A DNA stretch of 64,000 nucleotides, taken from the NCBI GenBank assembly GCA_041871065.1, contig CP168942.1, positions 1,954,501-2,018,500 on the forward strand. Reading direction: 5' to 3'. Position 1 is the stretch's first letter; every line of letters starts with the position of its first letter. The position numbers and the translations under genes were made by a program. This document shows, piece by piece, positions 56,485-64,000 of the stretch. The notes below the pieces were generated by a model. The model saw nothing but the letters and a program-made list of their open reading frames with translations. It ran no database searches and was not told where the DNA came from. The stretch is from Weissella confusa. GTDB taxonomy: Bacteria; Bacillota; Bacilli; Lactobacillales; Lactobacillaceae.

Positions 56485-56557
56485 TGCCGACTACTGGATT
56501 CGAACCAGCGACCCCTTCATTACTAGTGAAGTGCTCTGCCAGCTGAGCTAAGTCGGC
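56485..56557 (-). tRNA. tRNA-Thr (anticodon AGT)
   Basis: 73 nt. Acceptor GCCGACT/AGTCGGC, anticodon stem CTTCA/TGAAG with loop CTAGTAA, so the anticodon is AGT with A at position 34. T arm GCTGG-TTCGAAT-CCAGT. CCA not encoded. Confidence 0.94.
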
Positions 56558-56579
56558 ATGTCTATCGGATAACCGATAA

Positions 56580-56661
56580 TACGGATGACAGGAATCGAAC
56601 CTGCACGCCCGAAGGCACTGGAACCTAAATCCAGCGCGTCTGCCAGTTCCGCCACATCCGC
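56580..56661 (-). tRNA. tRNA-Leu (anticodon TAG)
   Basis: 82 nt with the long variable arm (GTGCCTTCGGGCGT). Acceptor GCGGATG/CATCCGT (first pair G-T), anticodon stem CTGGA/TCCAG with loop TTTAGGT. First tRNA of the cluster Leu-Thr-Gly-Arg. Confidence 0.95.
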
Positions 56662-56703
56662 AACAGACGTCTTTTCAAGTTATTCGCTTGAAACAACTTT
56701 TAT

Positions 56704-56732
56704 ATAATAACAAGTACAGAAGCAAGTGTCAA
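56704..56732 (-). promoter_or_regulatory. Proximal promoter of the tRNA cluster
   Basis: Minus strand -35 TTGACA (56727-56732), 17-base spacer, -10 TATTAT (56704-56709); about 36 bases before tRNA-Leu. Confidence 0.85.
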
Positions 56733-56807
56733 CACTTTTTTCAGACTTTGTTATTTTGGAACGCTTGGCAGCGGCCCCGGTAGGCATGTCGCCTAACCAC
56801 TTGATAT

Positions 56808-56836
56808 ATAATACTCGCCCCAATGCCATTTGGCAA
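56808..56836 (-). promoter_or_regulatory. Possible distal promoter of the tRNA cluster
   Basis: Minus strand -35 TTGCCA (56831-56836), 17-base spacer, -10 TATTAT (56808-56813), the same hexamers and spacing as the S10 operon promoter. It would give about 140 bases of GC-rich leader before tRNA-Leu. Confidence 0.6.
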
Positions 56837-56866
56837 TACTTTTTTCATAGAAAAAACGCATTTCAT

Positions 56867-56899
56867 ACAAAAAAGGTGACCACCTGTTGTGATCACCCT
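56867..56899 (-). terminator. Intrinsic terminator after dacA
   Basis: On the minus strand AGGGTGATCAC pairs with GTGGTCACCTT around a 5-base loop, followed by six T. Confidence 0.9.
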
Positions 56900-56908
56900 T
56901 CTATCTAA

Positions 56909-58192
56909 TTATTTAGTTGCCGTAATGTCGTAGTTGCTCTTACCGAACATACCACGCCAAGTCGTTGCGAACCAGTTTGCACGTGGCTCTTCTGAAACTG
57001 AAACCAACTCAACTTCAGGAGCACCCGTCAACCAGTCGTTGGCTGCTGCAAATGATGATTCCAATTGCGCCGTTCCCAACTTCTCGTTTTGCTTCAATGG
57101 TGCTGTGATCTTCTTGCTCAACTTTGCGTTCACAGCCTTCGTCGTTGCTGACTCACCAGCTGGCACGAAGAAAGTAGCTGTTCCCTTAGTCTTGTATGAG
57201 ATCTTACCATCCTTGGCCGTCAAAACTGAGACCGTATTCTTGGCTGGCTTCAAACCTGAGGCAACCTTTTGCACCTTAACTGCATCGTCAGCCTTCTTAA
57301 CCATCGTCAACGTTGCGTTAAACTTAGCAGCGGCATCAGCATTGTCGCCTGAGTTCAAAACAACTGAGACAACTGGACGGCCTTGAATCTTCGTTACACC
57401 AACAAAGTTTCCACCGGCGTTAGGCGTCGTTCCCGTCTTCAAACCAAGCCAGTTCAAATCAAACGTTTCGTTACCCAACAATTCGTTCGTGTTGTTCATC
57501 GTTTCAGTACCACCTGAAACAGCAGGGAACTCAACCGTCTTTTGTTGTGCTGTCTTCAACACGTCAGGGAAGTCCAATACCAAGCGACGGGACACCACAG
57601 CCAATTCGCGGGCTGACATTTCGTTTTCAACATCTTCGTCAGCTGATGAATCCTTGAACTTCTTCATGTCACCGTTCGTCAAACCTGAGGGTGAGTAAAT
57701 CTTCACGCCAGCAATTCCCCAGCTTTCCAACTTAGCTTCCATCATCTTTTCGAACTTAGCTTGGCTACCACCCAACAAGTTCGCCAACAACAAAGCAGCA
57801 CCGTTTGAAGATGGCACCATCATCGCGTCGATCAATTGTTGCACCGTGTACGTCTTCTCAGCCGTCATTGGCGTGTTTGCCACTGACAAGTCTTGACTGA
57901 AGGCCGCGATGTCCTCAGGCACCTTCACCTTTTGTGACAATGAAATCTTGCCTGACTTGATAGCTTCCTTAACCATGTACATCGTAATCAACTTAGTCGT
58001 TGAAGCGATTGGCAAACGCTCCGTTCCGTTTTGATCAGCGATAACTTGACCAGTTTGGGCGTCAACCACAACACCCGCCTTTGTTGATTGTAGGCCTGGG
58101 TCAACCAAAGCGGCACTCGCGCTCGTCCCAACTGATGCCAACACACCTGCTGCCATCAAACCTGCCATCATTTGCTTCGTAACCTTACGCAT
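56909..58192 (-). CDS. dacA: D-alanyl-D-alanine carboxypeptidase DacA (PBP5 type)
   Basis: Trims the terminal D-Ala of peptidoglycan stem peptides outside the membrane. It has 427 residues. A signal peptide is at about 1-27 (ending SASA); active-site motifs are S64-TTK67, S128-SN130 and KTG in GLKTGTTPNAGG; the C-terminal beta domain follows. The last helix-like stretch (NWFATTWRGMFGK) fits an amphipathic membrane anchor. It is a single-gene transcript with a terminator. The promoter shares a 15-bp box with the adhesin gene. Confidence 0.94.
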   Translation of the reverse strand: MRKVTKQMMAGLMAAGVLASVGTSASAALVDPGLQSTKAGVVVDAQTGQVIADQNGTERLPIASTTKLITMYMVKEAIKSGKISLSQKVKVPEDIAAFSQDLSVANTPMTAEKTYTVQQLIDAMMVPSSNGAALLLANLLGGSQAKFEKMMEAKLESWGIAGVKIYSPSGLTNGDMKKFKDSSADEDVENEMSARELAVVSRRLVLDFPDVLKTAQQKTVEFPAVSGGTETMNNTNELLGNETFDLNWLGLKTGTTPNAGGNFVGVTKIQGRPVVSVVLNSGDNADAAAKFNATLTMVKKADDAVKVQKVASGLKPAKNTVSVLTAKDGKISYKTKGTATFFVPAGESATTKAVNAKLSKKITAPLKQNEKLGTAQLESSFAAANDWLTGAPEVELVSVSEEPRANWFATTWRGMFGKSNYDITATK

Positions 58193-58276
58193 ATCTTTTC
58201 CTCACTCTTATCGCGCCACAGTCATCATTCCGTAACGCATTACTTAATATACTTATTATTTACAAATAACTTATGC

Positions 58277-58306
58277 ATTATTTGCCTGAAATATGAAGAA
58301 AATGTG
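58277..58306 (-). promoter_or_regulatory. dacA promoter with the shared 15-bp box
   Basis: Minus strand CACATTTTCTTCATA (58292-58306), then 9 bases, then AATAAT (58277-58282) as -10; no normal -35. It has the same box and spacing as at 44987-45016. Confidence 0.55.
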
Positions 58307-58327
58307 GTCGTTGGGAAAAGGGAGTTT

Positions 58328-58351
58328 GTGGTGTGCGTCGACACACACCAC
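58328..58351. other. Perfect 8-bp inverted repeat upstream of dacA
   Basis: GTGGTGTG (58328-58335) and CACACCAC (58344-58351) with an 8-base loop. No T-run follows. It lies between the serS terminator and the dacA promoter, about 20 bases upstream of the shared box. Confidence 0.55.
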
Positions 58352-58370
58352 TACATAAAAATCGCCAAAC

Positions 58371-58405
58371 AAAAAGCCCAACAACCAAAAACTGATTGTT
58401 GAGCT
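58371..58405 (-). terminator. Intrinsic terminator after serS
   Basis: On the minus strand AGCTCAACAA pairs with TTGTTGGGCT (one G-T pair), followed by five T. Confidence 0.9.
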
Positions 58406-58421
58406 AATTTACTGTTTAATT

Positions 58422-59705
58422 TTACAACGTGTCTTCTGGCACAATCTTATCGGCACCGAAGTATGGACGCAAAACTTCAGGAATCGTAACCGTTCCGTCT
58501 TCGTTTTGGTAGTTCTCCAAGATAGCAGCAACCGTACGTCCAACAGCCAAACCTGAACCGTTCAACGTGTGTACAAATTGCAACTTACCCTCTTCGTCAC
58601 GGTATTGGATACGTGCGCGACGTGCTTGGAAGGCTTCCGTGTTTGAAACTGATGAAATCTCACGGTAGATGTCTTGCTCAGGCATCCAAACTTCCAAGTC
58701 ATAAGTCTTGGCAGCTGAGAATCCCATGTCTCCCGTTGACAACGTGATAACGTGGTATGGCAAGTTCAACTTTTGCAAGATGTTTTCAGCGTTAGCCGTC
58801 ATGTCTTCCAAAGCTTGGTATGATTGCTCAGGCTTCGTAAACTTAACCATTTCAACCTTGTTAAATTGGTGCATACGAATCAATCCACGCGTGTCGCGAC
58901 CAGCTGAACCAGCTTCTTGACGGAATGATGGTGAAACAGCCGTTACTGAGTATGGCAACTTGTCAGCATCAATCACTTCTTCGCGGAAGTAGTTCGTCAA
59001 AGGCACTTCGGCCGTTGGAATCAACGTCATATCTTCGTTAGTTCCAACACGGTAAGCGTCTTCCATGAACTTAGGGTATTGTCCCGTACCAAACATAGCA
59101 GCATCCTTAACCATGTATGGCGTGATCATTTCCTTGTAGCCTTCCTTTTGGTGCTCGTCCAACATGAAGTTGTAAACGGCACGTTCTAGGCGGGCACCTT
59201 GACCAACGTAGTAGACAAAGCGAGCACCGGCAACCTTAGCACCGCGCTCCCAGTCCAAGATACCAAGGTCTTCACCAATTTCGTAGTGGGCCTTTGGCTT
59301 GAAGTCGAATGAAGGAATTTCTCCCCAAGTACGCTCTTCGCGGTTGGCTTCTTCGTCAGCACCAACTGGAATCGTTGGGTTTGGCAAGTTAGGGAAGTGC
59401 AACATGCGGTCTTGGATAGCCTCGTCAACCTTAGCAACTTCTTCGTCCAATTCCTTGATCTTAGCAGATACTGCTTGCATCTCGGCGATAGTCTCTGAAG
59501 CATCTTCCTTGTTGCGCTTCTTCAAACCGATTTCATCTGAAACCGTGTTACGACGCGCCTTCAACTCTTCAGTTTGCACCAACAATTCGCGACGCTTAGC
59601 ATCGTCAGCAATCAATGCATCAATTTCTGATGGGTCAACACCACGCGTTGCCAAACGTTCCTTGACGCTTTCCGTTTCGTTACGGATCAACTTCATATCT
59701 AACAT
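58422..59705 (-). CDS. serS: Seryl-tRNA synthetase
   Basis: Charges tRNA-Ser and tRNA-Sec type substrates with serine. It has 427 residues. The N-terminal long coiled-coil arm (about 30-100) binds the variable arm. Class II motif 2 is in [20 protein letters not shown] and motif 3 in [25 protein letters not shown] lies 9 bases before the ATG. It is 16 bases after dck, so one transcript; no T-box leader is present. Confidence 0.96.
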   Translation of the reverse strand: MLDMKLIRNETESVKERLATRGVDPSEIDALIADDAKRRELLVQTEELKARRNTVSDEIGLKKRNKEDASETIAEMQAVSAKIKELDEEVAKVDEAIQDRMLHFPNLPNPTIPVGADEEANREERTWGEIPSFDFKPKAHYEIGEDLGILDWERGAKVAGARFVYYVGQGARLERAVYNFMLDEHQKEGYKEMITPYMVKDAAMFGTGQYPKFMEDAYRVGTNEDMTLIPTAEVPLTNYFREEVIDADKLPYSVTAVSPSFRQEAGSAGRDTRGLIRMHQFNKVEMVKFTKPEQSYQALEDMTANAENILQKLNLPYHVITLSTGDMGFSAAKTYDLEVWMPEQDIYREISSVSNTEAFQARRARIQYRDEEGKLQFVHTLNGSGLAVGRTVAAILENYQNEDGTVTIPEVLRPYFGADKIVPEDTL

Positions 59706-59721
59706 ATTCTTATTCTCCTAA

Positions 59722-60372
59722 TTAATCACGCAAACCCAATTCATCAATCTTTTCGTCGATCAATGCCAATACTGCCTTAGCAGCTTCTGGGTCATTCACA
59801 AAGTCGTGCTTGTCACCATCGATACTTAGCTTTGGTGAACGATCATAACTTTCGAACCAAGCAATGTAGCGTTCGTTCAACTTCTTGTAGTAATCGTACA
59901 ATGATGGATCGTGGTCGATTTGCTCGAAGTCACGACCACGCTTTTGAATGCGGGCCAACATCGTGTCGAAGCTAACGTGGATGTAAATCAACAAATCTGG
60001 CGTCTTCACAATGGCATCGTCAGAAAAATCAACTTGCTCCATCATGTTGTTCAACAAGTCACCGTAAATGGCAACTTCAGTTTGCGTTGCACGCTCCAAG
60101 TCAGCGTTCAATTGGAACAACAACAAGTCCTCAAAGATTGAACGGTCAATAACGTTCAACTTGCTTCCTTGTGCGTCCTTGATGTTATCCATACGCTTGT
60201 TCAAGAAATAATTTTGTAGCAAGAACGCGTACTTCTTTGGATTCTCGTAGAACAAAGGCAAAATTGGGTTATCATCTACGGACTCATAAAATGCTTCACT
60301 TCCCAAGTGCTCAGCGAGCATCGTCGTCAAACTGGTCTTCCCAGCTCCAATAGTTCCCGATAATACAATCAT
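59722..60372 (-). CDS. Deoxynucleoside kinase (dAK/dGK type)
   Basis: Phosphorylates deoxyadenosine or deoxyguanosine in nucleotide salvage. It has 216 residues from ATG 60372, chosen for AGGACGA upstream and because the protein then opens MIVLSGTIGAGKTS. The P-loop is GTIGAGKTS, DRSIFEDLLLF carries the DRS motif, and KRGRDFEQ is the LID region. First gene of dck-serS. Confidence 0.9.
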   Translation of the reverse strand: MIVLSGTIGAGKTSLTTMLAEHLGSEAFYESVDDNPILPLFYENPKKYAFLLQNYFLNKRMDNIKDAQGSKLNVIDRSIFEDLLLFQLNADLERATQTEVAIYGDLLNNMMEQVDFSDDAIVKTPDLLIYIHVSFDTMLARIQKRGRDFEQIDHDPSLYDYYKKLNERYIAWFESYDRSPKLSIDGDKHDFVNDPEAAKAVLALIDEKIDELGLRD

Positions 60373-60408
60373 CGTGTCGTCCTGCTTTCTCAAATCATAA
60401 TTAATTCT

Positions 60409-60437
60409 ATTTTAGCAAATTTTCCGCGTGCTTAAAA
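60409..60437 (-). promoter_or_regulatory. Possible promoter of the kinase-serS pair
   Basis: Minus strand TTTTAA (60432-60437), 17-base spacer, TAAAAT (60409-60414). The -35 is weak. Confidence 0.45.
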
Positions 60438-60442
60438 CTCCC

Positions 60443-61228
60443 TTATTTGGTTAAGCGGTCGCTGTATTTTGCCGTATATTCTTCGAGCGCTGGAATATCA
60501 TCGCTCTTTGTCTTGTTGTAATCGCCACCGGCATTACCAGTGTATTGCTCAAGGGAGATATTTTGTTCCTTAATCACCTTGGCAGCGGTCATGCCAACAT
60601 AGCGCATGTGCCATTCCTCGTGGGAATATCCGGTTGAACTCGTTAGGTCAGCTGGGTAACGGACAATCAAACCATACTTGTAGGCATTGTCGCGCAACCA
60701 CTTTGCGGCAGCTGGATCAGAACCACCTTCCGCAAACAAGCCACCGCTACCGTTACGCAAATCGAACGCCAACCCAGATTGGTGCTCTGAGTAACCTGGA
60801 CGGGCTGACACCGCATCAGCTCCAGCTTGCCCTTCAGAAGCGACATAACCATCGTACAACGTCTTTTGATAATCATAGCCACGGTAACCTGAGACTGTGT
60901 CACCAACGTCAAAGCCAGCTTGCTTCATCGCCGCAATCAGTTCATCCTTAGCCGTTTCCGTACGCGGACTCAAACCACCGTTATAAGGGTTGTAGTCAGC
61001 TGGCAATGGGTGCTTTTTATTCACAACCATCAATAGTGTTGCTTCTTCGCTACCTGGCTTAATCGTCACCGGATATGCCTTCTTCTCACTGCTTGATTGT
61101 TGCTTAGCTGGTTGCTTGGTCGTTGTTTGCGTCTTCTCGGCTGGTTGGTCTTGGTGCAATAACCAATAACCACCACCGGCCAATGCAACGACGACCAGAC
61201 CGGTACCAACAAGTTTTCCAAATTTCAT
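60443..61228 (-). CDS. D-Ala-D-Ala carboxypeptidase, VanY family, membrane-anchored
   Basis: Zinc-dependent peptidase acting on peptidoglycan stem peptides outside the cell. It has 261 residues. An N-terminal membrane helix (about 5-24) and a Gln/Lys/Thr-rich linker precede the catalytic domain. Zinc ligands are in SEHQSGLAFDLRN (His, Asp) and EEWHMRYVG (catalytic Glu, His). It is probably a wall-remodelling enzyme, not a vancomycin determinant, since no van genes surround it. No terminator was recognised after it. Confidence 0.9.
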   Translation of the reverse strand: MKFGKLVGTGLVVVALAGGGYWLLHQDQPAEKTQTTTKQPAKQQSSSEKKAYPVTIKPGSEEATLLMVVNKKHPLPADYNPYNGGLSPRTETAKDELIAAMKQAGFDVGDTVSGYRGYDYQKTLYDGYVASEGQAGADAVSARPGYSEHQSGLAFDLRNGSGGLFAEGGSDPAAAKWLRDNAYKYGLIVRYPADLTSSTGYSHEEWHMRYVGMTAAKVIKEQNISLEQYTGNAGGDYNKTKSDDIPALEEYTAKYSDRLTK

Positions 61229-61279
61229 TCTCGCATTCCCCTCATAATATCATTGCTTCTAGTGTACCATTTTGTATGC

Positions 61280-61315
61280 AAAAAGGGCCTTGAACAAAAT
61301 GTTCAAGACCCTTAA
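61280..61315 (-). terminator. Intrinsic terminator of the atp operon
   Basis: On the minus strand AAGGGTCTTGAACA pairs with TGTTCAAGGCCCTT (one mismatch), then five T. Confidence 0.93.
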
Positions 61316-61327
61316 ATTCGCAATCTA

Positions 61328-61747
61328 TTACTTCTTTCCAGAAGCAACGTGGATACGGTTTACGGCACGCAACAAAGCGACCTGTGCGCGTTCCACATCA
61401 CGAGTTGAGTTATCATCAGCCAAACGGCGCTCAGCGCGTTCCTTGGCTGACTCCGCACGAGTAATGTCGATGTCAGCAGCACGCTCTGCAGCGTCAGCGA
61501 CAACCGTCAACTCGTTTGAAGAAAACTCGGCAAAACCGCCACTAACGGCAAGGCGTTCTTCAACACCGTTGACGTCATCGACAATCTTAACTTCGCTAAC
61601 CTTCAAAGCAGCGATAATTGGTGCGTGGTTCGCCATGACACCTACTTCACCGCCAGTCGTGCTAAGCACAACCAACGTAGCAGTCTCATAATCGAACACG
61701 ACACCGTTCGGCGTTACCACCTTAACATGTAGGCTGTGTTCATTCAT
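61328..61747 (-). CDS. atpC: ATP synthase epsilon subunit
   Basis: Central-stalk subunit that couples and inhibits the F1 motor. It has 139 residues. The N-terminal beta sandwich has VVTPNGVVFDYETATLVVL and EVGVMANHAPIIAALK, followed by a C-terminal helical hairpin (KERAERRLADDNSTRDVERA). Last gene of the atp operon, 12 bases after atpD. Confidence 0.95.
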   Translation of the reverse strand: MNEHSLHVKVVTPNGVVFDYETATLVVLSTTGGEVGVMANHAPIIAALKVSEVKIVDDVNGVEERLAVSGGFAEFSSNELTVVADAAERAADIDITRAESAKERAERRLADDNSTRDVERAQVALLRAVNRIHVASGKK

Positions 61748-61759
61748 GGCGCGCCCTCA

Positions 61760-63175
<1,416 letters not shown>

Positions 63176-63205
63176 TCATTTCAAAAGGTTGCTATGACGC
63201 TTGGA

Positions 63206-64000
63206 TTAATCCAAAGCAGCCATACCACCTGTAATTTCTGTAATTTCCGTCGTAATCGCACTTTGACGCGCACGGTTAAATTGCAATTCCAACGTACGGA
63301 TGATTTCCTTAGCGTTATCAGTTGCAGATGACATTGCGTTGGCAGAAGCCGCGTGCTCAGCCGTCTTGGCATCCAAGATAGCACCGTAGACCAAACTCTC
63401 AGCATATTGTGGCAAAACCACACCAAGAATTTGTTCTGGAGAAGGATCCATTTCGTAATCCGCCTTCACTGAATCTTCAGACGTTGGTTCCATGTCGTCA
63501 GTAGAAACTGGCAACATCTTCTCCAAACGCAATTCATTTTGAATACGTGATACGAAGTGTTGGTATGCAACAGTCAACTCATCAAAGACTTCGTTATCGT
63601 ACATCGTCGTAACGGTCTTAACGATTTCGCGAACCTCGTTAAAGGTAGGCACGTCAGACACACCACGGTACTCGTACGCAACGTTGTAGCCACGCTTCTT
63701 GAAGAAGTCTGAGGCATTACCACCAACGGCCAAAATAACCACTTGGTCAGGCGTCAATTGACGCTCTTCGATAATCGCCATCATACCCTTCAATAGCGTT
63801 GAGTTATAACCACCAACCAAACCACGATCAGAAGAGATGACCAAGAAGCCAACCTTCTTCACATCACGTTGTTCTAGCAAAGTACCAGAAACATTGTTGA
63901 TGTGCGCATTAGATAAGTGAGCCACAACGTCGTGCAAGGCGTTAGCATACGTTGTGTATGATCCACCGTGACGTTGAATTTGGCTCAACTTAGCCGTTGA
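63206..64000 (-). CDS. atpG: ATP synthase gamma subunit (5' end outside the window)
   Basis: Rotor shaft of F1. The frame is open to the right edge; the first residues seen, [11 protein letters not shown], match the end of the usual N-terminal ITKAMQMVSTAKL helix, so only about 20-25 residues are missing. The C-terminal signature [20 protein letters not shown] and [18 protein letters not shown] is complete. A TTG inside at 63988 is not the real start. Confidence 0.95.
   Translation of the reverse strand, partial: STAKLSQIQRHGGSYTTYANALHDVVAHLSNAHINNVSGTLLEQRDVKKVGFLVISSDRGLVGGYNSTLLKGMMAIIEERQLTPDQVVILAVGGNASDFFKKRGYNVAYEYRGVSDVPTFNEVREIVKTVTTMYDNEVFDELTVAYQHFVSRIQNELRLEKMLPVSTDDMEPTSEDSVKADYEMDPSPEQILGVVLPQYAESLVYGAILDAKTAEHAASANAMSSATDNAKEIIRTLELQFNRARQSAITTEITEITGGMAALD

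Noticed and set aside
59706..59721. T-box leader before serS
   Set aside because: Only 16 bases separate serS from the kinase gene, and the region upstream of the kinase shows no T-box sequence.
60443..61228. Vancomycin resistance determinant
   Set aside because: VanY-like catalytic domain only; no vanHAX or two-component genes nearby, so a housekeeping wall peptidase is more likely.

Overview
The window is a chromosome segment of a low-to-mid GC Gram-positive bacterium of the order Lactobacillales, most likely a Weissella species of the W. confusa/cibaria type. This is an inference. It rests on the S10-spc ribosomal cluster ending secY-adk with no rpsN, ctsR followed directly by clpC with no mcsA/mcsB, a KxYKxGKxW-type surface adhesin, frequent strong AGGAGG ribosome sites, and heavy use of TTG for leucine. 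Nearly all genes lie on the minus strand, so each operon below is read from high to low coordinates.

Layout. 1-11031: the S10-spc operon (rpsJ to secY, then adk cut by the window edge), with a good promoter and a structured leader of about 190 nt. 11200-12326: a lone polyprenyl diphosphate synthase gene on the plus strand. 12328-15078: tsaB, two acetyltransferase genes and tsaD, serving tRNA t6A synthesis and ribosomal protein acetylation. 15192-19900: tmk-darA-holB-rsmI-acyl-ACP thioesterase-galE. 19942-24646: rsmC-like-tadA-ffs (SRP RNA)-dnaX-ybaB-recR-yaaL and a small unknown gene. 24763-28685: a LOG-family gene, a membrane-anchored hydrolase, a small membrane protein and pepF. 28789-29654: a RelB/RelE-type toxin-antitoxin module bracketed by copies of a 20-bp near-palindrome. 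29654-35285: a divergent ClC channel, three methyltransferase or regulator genes, an acetyltransferase and an iron-type alcohol dehydrogenase. 35310-45016: a giant repetitive cell-wall adhesin split by a -1 frameshift. 45030-45295: a structured non-coding stretch. 45307-53067: rpoB-rpoC with a leader that looks like an attenuator. 53081-56114: ctsR-clpC under a CtsR operator. 56258-56836: four tRNA genes. 56867-61228: dacA, dck-serS and vanY. 61280-64000: the 3' end of the ATP synthase operon (atpG partial, atpD, atpC).

Most of the window is core machinery for translation, transcription, replication, protein quality control and energy. The accessory or variable parts are the adhesin, the toxin-antitoxin module and a few small unknown genes. 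The signals most worth following are: the frameshifted adhesin with exact 507-bp and 1026-bp internal repeat periods; an identical 15-bp box at identical distance from the -10 of the adhesin and dacA promoters; a terminator-like three-hairpin leader before rpoB; the repeated palindrome around the toxin-antitoxin genes; and replacement of one zinc-ligand cysteine by aspartate in three unrelated proteins (DnaX, HolB, RlmA). No CRISPR array, prophage or intact insertion sequence is visible.
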